35,558 nt of DNA from JAAZNF01 sp964561025 (GTDB lineage Bacteria > Myxococcota > B64-G9). Both the position numbers and the translations under genes were made by a program. Positions 1 through 8,061 of this stretch are shown piece by piece. Below the pieces are notes generated by a model. The model ran no database searches and was not told the DNA's origin. It worked only from the letters and a program-made list of their open reading frames with translations. The stretch covers positions 1 through 35,558 of the forward strand of contig CAZLNM010000047.1 of the NCBI GenBank assembly GCA_964561025.1. The letters run 5' to 3'. Positions within the stretch are counted from its first letter, which is position 1; every line of letters begins with the position of its first letter.

Positions 1-113
1 CGTGCGCCATTCCTCGATGCTCATCAGCGCGGCCGGCCGCGGGGCCGACGCGGCTTGCGCGGGTGAGCGCGCGCCTGGGGTGGCGCAAGTCTGAAGCCGA
101 AGGAGAAGATGCA

Positions 114-3100
114 ATGAAGTGGATGGTGTTGCCATGTTTCGTGTGGGGATTGTGCGCCGGGCCGACCGCGGCAGAGGAGCTGGGCCCTGCCAAGGTGCGG
201 CAGGCCATCCAGGATCACGGTGCCCGCTGGAGAGCCGGGCCCACCTCGGTGTCCGGGCTTTCGCTCGAGGAGAAGCGCCGCCGCCTCGGCGCCGAGCCAG
301 GCCCTGTCCCGCCGGGTGTGCCGCGCTTCACGCCGCCCAAGGGGCTGAAACTCCCGGCCGCCCTCGACTGGCGCCAGAACGGCGGGAACTTCGTGACGCC
401 GGTCCGCGACCAGGGCGGGTGCGGGAGCTGCTGGGCCTTCGGTTCCACCGCGGTGTTCGAGTCGGCGTACCTCATCCAGGCCGGCACCCCGGGGGTGGAC
501 TTCGACCGCTCCGAGCAGGACGTGGTCTCGTGCAGCGAGGCGGGGAGCTGCCTGGGCGGGTTCGTCGAGGGCGCGCTCGCCTTCATGCACAAGACCGGCA
601 TCGTGGACGAGGCCTGCTTTCCGTACGCGGCCCAGGATCTGCCCTGCACGCAGAAGTGCGCCGACTGGCCCGCACGGGCCATCCCCATCCACGGCTACTT
701 CTACGCCGGAAGCGACGTGGCCAGTCTCCAGGCCGCCTTGCAGCAGGCCCCGCTCACCTTCGGTTTCACCGTATACGAGGACTTCTACTGGTACCAGGGC
801 GGAGTGTACGAACACGTCACCGGCGAGCCGGTGGGCTACCACCTGGTGGCGCTGGTGGGCTACGACGACGCGGAGCAGGCCTGGATCTGCAAGAACAGCT
901 GGGGGCCGGGCTGGGGCGAGCAGGGGTTCTTCCGCATCCGCTACAACGATATCGGCAGTGGCGGAAGCGTGTACGGCATCCAGCTCAACCGCGCGCCGGT
1001 GTTCGATCCCCTTTACACCCGCACCACCCGCGCCGGCGAGGAGCTGCGCTTTACCGTGGTGGCGCGCGACCCGGACGGTGACGAGGTGCACTACCAGATG
1101 GAGGCGCCGCCGGAACTCATCGGCGCCGCTTTCGATGGCGGCAGCGGCGAGTTCGTGTGGACGCCGCCGGCGGGTTCGGAGGGGATGTACCGGGTGCGCT
1201 TCACCGCGACCGATCGCTGGGATCCTGTGGCCTCGAGCGAGGGGTGGGTGTGGGTGAGCGTGTGCTCGAGCCCCTGCGACGACGGCAACTTCTGCACCGA
1301 CGACACCTGCCCCGGCGGCGTCTGCCAGCACGAGTTCAACAACACCATCGCTTGCCCCGACGATGGCAATTCCTGCAGCGACGACACCTGCCGCGACGGG
1401 AGCTGCTACTTTTTGCTCCCCGATGGCGAGGCCTGTGACGACGACGGCAGCGAATGCACCACCGACGAGTGCCGGTCGGGCCTTTGCGCCCATACGCCGC
1501 TCCCCGACGGCGCACCCTGCCAGGACGACTGGGTGCAGTGCACCGAGGACGCCTGCCGCGCCGGGTGGTGCTCCCACGCCCTGCTCCCCGACGACACGCC
1601 GTGCGACGACAAGCGCCAGTGCAACGGCGCCGACCGCTGCGTCCAAGGCGAATGCCTGGGCACGCTCCCGCCCGATTGCATCGACGGGCTCGACTGCACC
1701 CGCGACGACTGCGACGACTACCCGGCTCGCATCGAGTGGTGCGACGAACCGTTCGAGGACATCTCCCGCCAGGGGACGGACATCGGGCTTTTCGGCGACG
1801 ACATCACCATCGGGCCCGTCGAGATCGGGTTCGACTGGGTCTTTCCGCTGTCGAGCGAGCCGGTTCAGCGCGTCTTCGTCAGCGTCAACGGTGCCATCAC
1901 CGCCAGCGGTGTGGAGCCCGGCCCCAAGAACGTGTGCCTGCCCGACGCGGCATCCCCGACCCGGTTGCTGGCGGTGTACTGGGACGATCTCTACTGCGCT
2001 GCCGAGGAGGGCTGCCGGGTGCTGGTGGCGCTGGAGGGGGTGGCCCCCGCGCGCCGTTTCATCGTCCAGTGGCACCGGGCGCGGCCCCTGGGCAGCCCGA
2101 CCGCGTGGATGGACTTCGAGGCCATCCTGCGCGAGGGCGGCGGGCTCGACTACCGCTACCTGCGGCTCGCCGGCGACGCCGGCCGCTCGGCCACGGTGGG
2201 CTTGACCGGCGACGATCCCTGGAACGCCTTGTCCTGGTCGTGCGAGGGCCACCTGCCCGACGGGCTGTCGCTTCGCTACGCCGACGCCGGGCCGGTGTGC
2301 ATCCGCAAGACCGAACCCGGGACCTGCGCCATCGACGGCGCCTGCTGGCTGGAAGGGGAGCCGAACCCGGGCAACCTCTGTCTGCGGTGCATGCCCTGGT
2401 TCGATCCGTTCCATTGGAGCAGCGACGAGGGAGCGCCCTGCGACGACGGGCTCTCCTGCACCCGCGAGGACGCCTGCCGGGCCGGCGCCTGCCGTGGCGA
2501 TCCGCCCAAGGAGTGCGACGATTTCCTGGAGTGCACCGAGGATGGCTGCCGGGACGGCGACCCGTTCGAATGCACCCATCGTCTGCAAGAGGGGTATTGT
2601 CTCATCGACGGGGTCTGTTACCTGTGGGGCGCGCCGCACCCCAGCGACCCGTGCCTGGCCTGCCGGCCGGACCAGGCCGTGGAGGTATGGAGCCCGGCGG
2701 ACGGCAACGGCTGCGACGACGGCGACAACTGCACCTTCAAGGACATGTGCCAGGGCGGGATTTGCGGCGGCATCCCGTACTCATGCAACGCCGGGCCGTG
2801 CGTGTCCGCGAGCGAGTGCGATGGCAGCGGGTTGTGCGCGCTGACCTTCCACCCGGCCGGCACGCCGTGCGAGAAACCCCTGTGCCTGGAAGGCGTGCTC
2901 TACGGTGGCGCCGAGTGCGACGGGGCGGGGACCTGTCTGCCGTTCGGGCTTTCGAGTTGCCGGCCCTACGCCTGCGCGGACGAGCACACCTGCGCCAGTT
3001 CCTGTTCGAAGGACGGCGAGTGCGATCCGAGCGGCTTCTGTGAGACAACGTCGGGTGAGTGTCGCGAGCGCCGGCCGGACGGAGATGGCTGTCAATCCGA

Positions 3101-3593
3101 GCGGGAGTGTCTGAGCGGCGCCTGCAGCGGCGGGTGGTGTTGCCCCCGGGGTGCGGACTGCTGCACCCTCGCCGAGGACTGCCCGGCCATGTATCAGGCC
3201 GATCCGGTGTGCCACGATCCGGGACGCTGCCAGGGCTCCCGCCGTGATGCCCGCTGCGACGCGAATCACCAGTGCGAGTCGGTGTGGCTGGACGACGACT
3301 CGGCCTGCACCGCGTTCATCCGCTACCCCTGTCCGGGCGGCGGCGAGCAGCTCTGCACCGGGGAGCCCGAGCAGCCCGACCAGACGTGTCTCGAGCAGTG
3401 TCTCGGCGACGAGGACTGTGACGACGGGACTTGCGTCCAGGGGTTGTGCCTGCCCAAGGAAGATGCTGCATCGGGCTGCGGCTGCGGCAGCGGGGGCGGG
3501 AGGGATCCCGGCGGCGCGTTCTTGGGGACTATGCTTCTCTTGAGCCTGTGCCGGCGCCGTGGAGGCCGCCGGGTCACAGGTCCTCGGGGATGA
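114..3593 (+). CDS. Secreted papain-family (C1A) cysteine protease with Cys-rich repeats and MYXO-CTERM-like anchor
   Basis: Start ATG 114 follows an AAGGAG-type ribosome site (about 100-106) and opens a signal peptide (MKWMVLPCFVWGLCAGPTAA). The protein is 1159 residues. The C1A catalytic domain spans about 75-290, with oxyanion Gln100, nucleophile Cys106 in CGSCWAF, His243 and Asn261 in KNSWGPGWG, so the catalytic set is complete. After it come a cadherin/Ig-like segment (about 291-385), several CxDDxxxCTxDxC repeats, a beta-rich domain (about 545-725) and more Cys-rich repeats. The C-terminus has a GCGCG motif, a Gly-rich spacer, a hydrophobic stretch (GAFLGTMLLLSLC) and an Arg cluster, the arrangement of MYXO-CTERM sorting signals. 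Known family role: extracellular proteolysis. I infer export, anchoring and possible sortase-like processing at the surface. Its 3' end overlaps the convergent lipoprotein gene by 20 bp. Confidence 0.93.
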   Translation: MKWMVLPCFVWGLCAGPTAAEELGPAKVRQAIQDHGARWRAGPTSVSGLSLEEKRRRLGAEPGPVPPGVPRFTPPKGLKLPAALDWRQNGGNFVTPVRDQGGCGSCWAFGSTAVFESAYLIQAGTPGVDFDRSEQDVVSCSEAGSCLGGFVEGALAFMHKTGIVDEACFPYAAQDLPCTQKCADWPARAIPIHGYFYAGSDVASLQAALQQAPLTFGFTVYEDFYWYQGGVYEHVTGEPVGYHLVALVGYDDAEQAWICKNSWGPGWGEQGFFRIRYNDIGSGGSVYGIQLNRAPVFDPLYTRTTRAGEELRFTVVARDPDGDEVHYQMEAPPELIGAAFDGGSGEFVWTPPAGSEGMYRVRFTATDRWDPVASSEGWVWVSVCSSPCDDGNFCTDDTCPGGVCQHEFNNTIACPDDGNSCSDDTCRDGSCYFLLPDGEACDDDGSECTTDECRSGLCAHTPLPDGAPCQDDWVQCTEDACRAGWCSHALLPDDTPCDDKRQCNGADRCVQGECLGTLPPDCIDGLDCTRDDCDDYPARIEWCDEPFEDISRQGTDIGLFGDDITIGPVEIGFDWVFPLSSEPVQRVFVSVNGAITASGVEPGPKNVCLPDAASPTRLLAVYWDDLYCAAEEGCRVLVALEGVAPARRFIVQWHRARPLGSPTAWMDFEAILREGGGLDYRYLRLAGDAGRSATVGLTGDDPWNALSWSCEGHLPDGLSLRYADAGPVCIRKTEPGTCAIDGACWLEGEPNPGNLCLRCMPWFDPFHWSSDEGAPCDDGLSCTREDACRAGACRGDPPKECDDFLECTEDGCRDGDPFECTHRLQEGYCLIDGVCYLWGAPHPSDPCLACRPDQAVEVWSPADGNGCDDGDNCTFKDMCQGGICGGIPYSCNAGPCVSASECDGSGLCALTFHPAGTPCEKPLCLEGVLYGGAECDGAGTCLPFGLSSCRPYACADEHTCASSCSKDGECDPSGFCETTSGECRERRPDGDGCQSERECLSGACSGGWCCPRGADCCTLAEDCPAMYQADPVCHDPGRCQGSRRDARCDANHQCESVWLDDDSACTAFIRYPCPGGGEQLCTGEPEQPDQTCLEQCLGDEDCDDGTCVQGLCLPKEDAASGCGCGSGGGRDPGGAFLGTMLLLSLCRRRGGRRVTGPRG

Positions 3594-5298
3594 ACCCGTA
3601 GTAGCGCCCCATCCAGTAGGCCAGCAGGTAGTCGGTGGGGGGCTCGATGCGGCGCAGGTTCTCCTCGCAGCCGCGGATGTCGTAGGGGTTGGCCCACCAC
3701 AGGAACTGGCGCACGCAGCGCTCGCACACCGGGCGCGGATAGTCGGAGAGACTTTCGCCCAGGCGCCCGGTGCACACCGGCTGGCACCTGTCGGGCGGGC
3801 AGGTCACGGCCCGGTGGTGCTTGCGGGTGGGGAACTGGCGCAGCATGCAGACGCCGTTTTCCACCGCTTGGTAGGCCGGGCCGGTGCTGCCGGGCCCGAG
3901 TTGTTTGAGGGCGGCGTAGGTGAAATCGAACCAGGCGTTGTTCTGATCGCGGATGGCCTTGGCCGTCCCGGCCGGCGGGTCGAAGATCTCCGCAAGGTGC
4001 GCCTGCACCGCCTGGCGGGTGGCGGGGTCCCGCTCGAACCAGATGAGGTTGTGCAGCGAGCAGAAGTGCATGGAGATGTTGTTCCAGTTGGTGGAGCAGT
4101 TGCCGGCGCCCACGTACATCCCCGACTGGGAGAGATACTCGGTGTAGGGCCGGGGGGTCTCGCTGGGCCGCTGCAGGCAGTCCCGCGTGCCGCCCTTTTG
4201 CAGCAGGCAGTTGTCGTAGAAGTCGACGAACTTGGGGTTGCCCGTCGTCTCGGCGCACATCTTGAGGAAGTCCAGGGCCATGGCGGCGTTGAAACCGGGG
4301 AACTCGTCCAGCGACATGGCGTAGAAGGTCCCGTGCTCCACCGGCCGCCCGTCCCAGTCCTGGAGCAGCAGGCGGGTGTCCACCAGCGCGTCGCACACCT
4401 GGGTGAGGAGATCCTTCACCGTCGTCTGCACCTCGGGATCGTCCACCAGCTTCGCCAGCGCGCCCAGGGCCAGCATGTGGCCCGCGTACTCGTCCCGCGA
4501 GACGTTGTCCAGGAAACAGTAGCCGGCGAAGCGAGACAGCCCGCAGTGCTCGGTGGCCCGCCAGGCCATGGTGCCGCCGTCGACCACCTCGACGCAGCCG
4601 GCGGAGTTGACGCGCACCCAGCGGTTGTCGTCCTTCTCGACGTCGGGGACGTAGGCCGAAAGATCGGTGGGGCAGGCCAGCCCCGGCACGCCGGGCGGGA
4701 CCAGCTGGCGGGTGAAGATGCCCCGAACCCCGGTGATGGCCATGCGATCCGCCTCGCCGGCCAGGAGTAGCTTGATGGTGGCCAGGGCCTGCGCGTCTTT
4801 CGTGGCGCCGTAGCGGAAGGCCTGGGAGGCCAGGTACAGCGCGCTCCACAGCCCGTCGTTCTCCCCGCTGTCCCAGGCCGCCACGTCCTGAAAGGTGGCG
4901 GTCTCCTGTGGCACGCCCGCCCGGGTGCAGTCGGTGCCGACGCAGGGAAGGTCCACCGGGGCGATCCATTTCAGCTCGGGATGAATGTGCAGGCGCCGCG
5001 CGATGTCATCGAAGAAGGCGGCCTTCTCGTGCAGGCTCTCGGCGGTGGCGCGCGGCTCGTCGGGACAGCGGGAGAAGACCGGGGAGTCGTAGCGCCAGGG
5101 GTCCACGCAGGCGCCGGCCTGGCACAGCTGGCCATGCTCCGCCATGCAGTCGGTGGCCTGCCACTGGCCCGCCACGCACACGGTCAGGAGCCGGCCGTCC
5201 TCCGCGCAAGAGGCCTCCCCGTCGCGGCACTCGCCACCGCCGGACGAGCTGCACCCCGAGAGCGCGGCCAGAAGGAAAAGAAAGGACTTGGCGTTCAT
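3574..5298 (-). CDS. Predicted lipoprotein, unknown function, possibly an alpha-helical barrel domain
   Basis: Start ATG at 5298 has an excellent ribosome site (CGAGGAGGATCA) just upstream. I reject the longer open frame beyond it because it crosses the likely promoter. The 574-residue product begins with a short signal peptide ending in a lipobox (LSGC, Cys16), then a Cys-rich segment (about 24-75). The main body is about 500 residues and contains WDSGENDGLWSALYLASQAF followed by paired helices. That pattern reminds me of alpha/alpha-toroid domains in other envelope proteins, but I do not recognise the family. Many Cys residues in the last 80 residues suggest disulfides and an extracytoplasmic location. 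Its 3' end overlaps the convergent protease gene, and it is transcribed divergently from the hydrolase at 5441. No enzymatic activity can be assigned. Confidence 0.85.
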   Translation of the reverse strand: MNAKSFLFLLAALSGCSSSGGGECRDGEASCAEDGRLLTVCVAGQWQATDCMAEHGQLCQAGACVDPWRYDSPVFSRCPDEPRATAESLHEKAAFFDDIARRLHIHPELKWIAPVDLPCVGTDCTRAGVPQETATFQDVAAWDSGENDGLWSALYLASQAFRYGATKDAQALATIKLLLAGEADRMAITGVRGIFTRQLVPPGVPGLACPTDLSAYVPDVEKDDNRWVRVNSAGCVEVVDGGTMAWRATEHCGLSRFAGYCFLDNVSRDEYAGHMLALGALAKLVDDPEVQTTVKDLLTQVCDALVDTRLLLQDWDGRPVEHGTFYAMSLDEFPGFNAAMALDFLKMCAETTGNPKFVDFYDNCLLQKGGTRDCLQRPSETPRPYTEYLSQSGMYVGAGNCSTNWNNISMHFCSLHNLIWFERDPATRQAVQAHLAEIFDPPAGTAKAIRDQNNAWFDFTYAALKQLGPGSTGPAYQAVENGVCMLRQFPTRKHHRAVTCPPDRCQPVCTGRLGESLSDYPRPVCERCVRQFLWWANPYDIRGCEENLRRIEPPTDYLLAYWMGRYYGFIPEDL

Positions 5299-5338
5299 TG
5301 ATCCTCCTCGTTCCCGGTCCTCCGGGGATGCGCGTCCG

Positions 5339-5366
5339 ATATTACCGGATTTTCCACCGCGGTAAA
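5339..5366 (-). promoter_or_regulatory. Possible sigma70-type promoter for the lipoprotein at 3574-5298
   Basis: On the minus strand a TTTACC (-35-like, 5361-5366) and TAATAT (-10-like, 5339-5344) are separated by 16 bp and lie about 40 bp upstream of the start codon. The -35 sits on a perfect ACCGCGGT palindrome (5356-5363) that could be an operator half. Each hexamer matches consensus at only four of six positions, so this is a suggestion. Confidence 0.3.
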
Positions 5367-5440
5367 GCCGCACCTCGAGTTTTTGTCCTTTTCTTTTTCG
5401 GGGATGCTTTGCTAGACTTCGCCCGGAAGGAGCGGACGGC

Positions 5441-5971
5441 ATGGAGCGGGACAAGCCCAACAAGGCGCTCTTGGTCATCGACATGCTGCGTGACTTCATC
5501 GAGGAGGGTTCGCCCCAGGAGGTCCCCGCCGGACGCTGGATCATCGAGAACATCGCCGGCGAGATCCGTTACGCCCGCGAGAAGAACCGCCCGGTCATCT
5601 ACCTGTGCGATCGGCACGAGCCCGACGACCCCGAGTTCGAGGCCGCGCCGCCGCACGCCGTGCGGGGGACAGCCGGGGCCGAGGTCATCGAGGCGCTGGC
5701 GCCGCGCGCCGGCGACCCGGTGGTGGAGAAGACCGGCTTCTCGGGGTTCTTCCACACCCGCCTGGAGGAGCTGCTCGACGAGCTGGAGATCGACGACCTG
5801 CTCATCTGCGGCGTGCTCACCAACGTGGGCGTGTTGTACACCGCCATGGACGCCCTGCAGCGGGGCTTCGGCGTGATCGTTCCCGAGACCTGCGTGGCGG
5901 CGCTCACCGAGGAGGATCACAAGTTCGCCCTGCGCCAGATCACCTCGGTGTTGAAACCCATTGTTCGCTGA
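5441..5971 (+). CDS. Isochorismatase-fold (cysteine hydrolase superfamily) protein lacking the nucleophilic Cys
   Basis: The 176-residue protein has the length and fold signature of the isochorismatase/nicotinamidase superfamily. Asp14 in LVIDMLRDF and Lys97 in VEKTGFSGFF are in place. The third position of the usual Asp-Lys-Cys triad, in GVLTNVGVLYTAMDA, is Gly130 (codon 5828-5830). Nicotinamidases and most relatives have Cys there. True isochorismatases such as EntB and PhzD also carry Gly at that point, so the protein may be active on a vinyl-ether-type substrate, or may be inactive. A GGAAGG ribosome-site-like sequence lies 10 bp or more before ATG 5441. It heads a four-gene plus-strand run (lipoprotein 13 bp downstream, then moaB and nadA). 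Nearby NadA makes nicotinamidase a tempting label, but the missing Cys argues against it. Confidence 0.88.
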   Translation: MERDKPNKALLVIDMLRDFIEEGSPQEVPAGRWIIENIAGEIRYAREKNRPVIYLCDRHEPDDPEFEAAPPHAVRGTAGAEVIEALAPRAGDPVVEKTGFSGFFHTRLEELLDELEIDDLLICGVLTNVGVLYTAMDALQRGFGVIVPETCVAALTEEDHKFALRQITSVLKPIVR

Positions 5972-5984
5972 CGGGAGGTGCCCG

Positions 5985-7532
5985 ATGAGCAGGATGGCCT
6001 GGTGGTTCGGGGCGGCGGGTTTGTGTCTCGCCGCCTGTAGCGAAGGGGGAACGTCGGTCAAGTGCCTCACCGATCGCGATTGCCCGGATCCGCAACAGTG
6101 CATCGGCGGGGCCTGTGTACTGCCGGGGGATCCCGGCGTCCGCCTGTGCTCCGGCGACAAGGACTGCCGCATCGACGAGTTCTGTGATGACGGGCAGTGC
6201 CGGACGAGGCCCGATGAGCCGCCGCAAGACGGTGGAGACTCGCAGCCGGGCGACCTCGTCCCGGACGGTGGCTCCGATCCGGGGCCTGACTCCGGCGACG
6301 GCGGTCCGCGCACCTGCACTCGCGACGAGGACTGCCTCCCCACCGAGTTCTGCGACGGAGGCATCTGCGCCGCGCGCCCGCCTCCCGACTACTCCTTCCT
6401 CAACTTCACCGTGGCCGTCGCCCGAGGCGGCACCAGCGGCCCGGCCACCCAGTGCATCACCGGCGTGCGCCCGGTGGCCCGCCAGGGCGGCACCCTGCCG
6501 CCGGTGACCGCGGTGACCGGCTTCACCGTGCAAGGGACGGTCAAGGACAGCGCCGGCGCCGCCGCCCCCGCGGCCCGCGTCTCCATCCTCAACGCGCCGG
6601 CGGAGTGCTATCCGGCCCCGGTGACGGCCGACGGGTCGGGGCGATACGCCTTCTACCTCCCCGGCGGGAACGCCACGCCGTACCGGCTCCAGGGCGAGAC
6701 CGCCGCCGGGCCGGTGGCGCAGGCCGAGGTGGCTTCCCTGTCGGGGAACACCACCCGCGATCTCGCCGTGGGGACGCTCATCGACTGGCACGGCGGGCCG
6801 CTCGAGGACGCCAACCGCACCCCGGTGGACGGCTGGACCGTCCAGGCCTACTACCGCACCGGCGCCAACGCCGGCAAGCTGGCCCACGCCGGCGCGCGCT
6901 CCGGCCCGCCCGAGGCGGCCGGCGAGTTCACCCTCAAGGTCACCGACCAGCTCCACTACGACCTGATCGGCTTCGGCCCCGCCGGAACCTCCTACCCGCC
7001 GCAGGTGCTGTGGGAGGATGTCTGCCCGCCCACCGGGCCGGGCTGCGGCCCGCTGCTCTCGCACACCCTGCGGGAAGGGGTGAACCTCACCGGGCGCATC
7101 ACCACACCCTCGGGCGCCGGCGCTCCGGGTTGCACCCTGCGCTTGCAGAACCGGGACGATCCGCGCTTCGTGGCCACGCCGTCCTCGGCCACCGACGGCA
7201 ACTACCAGGCGCGGGTGCGGCCGGGGGCCTTCGACGTGTTGGTGTTTCCTTCGCCGGCGGCCTTCCAGGAAGGGGCGGCGCTGTACGCCCGGCCCAACCT
7301 CTCGGTGTGGGAGGACACCACCCTCAACGTGGCGCTCGCAGCGGGCGAGAAGGTCGTCTTCTCCGGCAAGATCCTCGACGCCCAGGGCCGGGGCGTCTCC
7401 GACGCCACGGTGCGGCTGCTGGTGAGCGATACCTACGTCGGGCCGGGCGCCTACACCCACTGCGATCTTTCGCCGGCGGCCACCGCGGCCGATGGGAGCT
7501 TCCAGATCACCTGCAACGTGGTGCGGCCCTGA
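5985..7532 (+). CDS. Predicted lipoprotein with Cys-rich repeats and carboxypeptidase-regulatory-like (Ig-like) domains
   Basis: Start ATG 5985 follows GGGAGGTG (5973-5980), only 13 bp after the preceding stop. The 515-residue protein starts with a lipoprotein signal whose lipobox is LAAC (Cys18). Residues about 25-135 hold three CxxDxDCxxxxxCxxGxC-type repeats joined by an acidic Pro/Gly/Asp linker. The rest contains at least three beta-sandwich segments of the carboxypeptidase-regulatory-like type, recognisable from VQGTVKDSAGAAAPAARVSI, LTGRITTPSGAGAPGCTLRL and FSGKILDAQGRGVSDATVRL. These are usually structural or binding domains on the cell surface. No catalytic motif is visible. A surface-displayed binding or scaffold protein is the best inference. 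Its link to the metabolic genes around it is unclear and may be only co-transcription. Confidence 0.9.
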   Translation: MSRMAWWFGAAGLCLAACSEGGTSVKCLTDRDCPDPQQCIGGACVLPGDPGVRLCSGDKDCRIDEFCDDGQCRTRPDEPPQDGGDSQPGDLVPDGGSDPGPDSGDGGPRTCTRDEDCLPTEFCDGGICAARPPPDYSFLNFTVAVARGGTSGPATQCITGVRPVARQGGTLPPVTAVTGFTVQGTVKDSAGAAAPAARVSILNAPAECYPAPVTADGSGRYAFYLPGGNATPYRLQGETAAGPVAQAEVASLSGNTTRDLAVGTLIDWHGGPLEDANRTPVDGWTVQAYYRTGANAGKLAHAGARSGPPEAAGEFTLKVTDQLHYDLIGFGPAGTSYPPQVLWEDVCPPTGPGCGPLLSHTLREGVNLTGRITTPSGAGAPGCTLRLQNRDDPRFVATPSSATDGNYQARVRPGAFDVLVFPSPAAFQEGAALYARPNLSVWEDTTLNVALAAGEKVVFSGKILDAQGRGVSDATVRLLVSDTYVGPGAYTHCDLSPAATAADGSFQITCNVVRP

Positions 7533-7539
7533 GGCGCGC

Positions 7540-8061
7540 ATGGGACATAAGGAACACAAACACCACGCGCCGCGCCAGGTCGGCATCGGCGTCATCTCGG
7601 TCTCGACCTCGCGCACGCCCCAGACGGACGAGAGCGGAGATCTCCTCGTGGAGCTGGCCCGGCGCGGCGGCCACGAGGTGCTCGACAAACGCCTGGTCAA
7701 GGACGACGTAGATCAGATCCGGCGGGCCATCAACGAGATGGGCGCCACGGTCCGGCTACGGGCGCTGCTGCTCACCGGCGGCACCGGCATCACCGGGAAC
7801 GACGTGACCCTCCGGGCGCTGGAGCCGTTCGTAGAGACCTGGCTGCCCGGGTTCGGCGAGTTGTTCCGCATGTTGAGCTATCAACAGATCGGTTCCGCGG
7901 CCATGCTGTCGCGGGCGGCGCTGGGGGTGGGCCGGCTGGGCGAGGTGCCGCTGCGCCGGGTGTTCGCCGCCATGCCCGGCTCGCCGGAGGCGGTGCGCCT
8001 GGCCATGGAGGGCCTCATCCTGCCAGAGCTGGGGCACCTGGTGTATGAGCTCGATCGCTGA
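7540..8061 (+). CDS. moaB: MoaB/Mog family molybdopterin (molybdenum cofactor) biosynthesis protein
   Basis: This 173-residue protein has the MoaB/Mog fold: GVISVSTSRTPQTDESGDLL near the N-terminus, then LLTGGTGITGNDVTLRALEPF with the TGGTG nucleotide/molybdopterin-binding loop, and AAMPGSPEAVRLAMEGLILPELGHL at the C-terminus. The family adenylylates molybdopterin before metal insertion in the cytoplasm. ATG 7540 is chosen because it lies 7 bp after the previous stop and the protein then matches family length; GAGGCG just upstream is only a weak ribosome site. A His/Lys-rich start (GHKEHKHH) is unusual. The 3' end overlaps nadA by 17 bp, implying translational coupling. No molybdoenzyme gene is seen in this window, so its client is elsewhere. 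Confidence 0.9.
   Translation: MGHKEHKHHAPRQVGIGVISVSTSRTPQTDESGDLLVELARRGGHEVLDKRLVKDDVDQIRRAINEMGATVRLRALLLTGGTGITGNDVTLRALEPFVETWLPGFGELFRMLSYQQIGSAAMLSRAALGVGRLGEVPLRRVFAAMPGSPEAVRLAMEGLILPELGHLVYELDR

Noticed and set aside
24..2639. Long open frame (over 800 codons) on the minus strand opposite the protease
   Set aside because: GC-rich coding DNA leaves the antisense frame open; the product is Ala/Val/Gly/Arg-rich without motifs, while the plus frame has signal peptide, catalytic residues and repeats.
5441..5971. Nicotinamidase (pncA) assignment supported by neighbour nadA
   Set aside because: The catalytic Cys is Gly130, so the specific name is not supportable.
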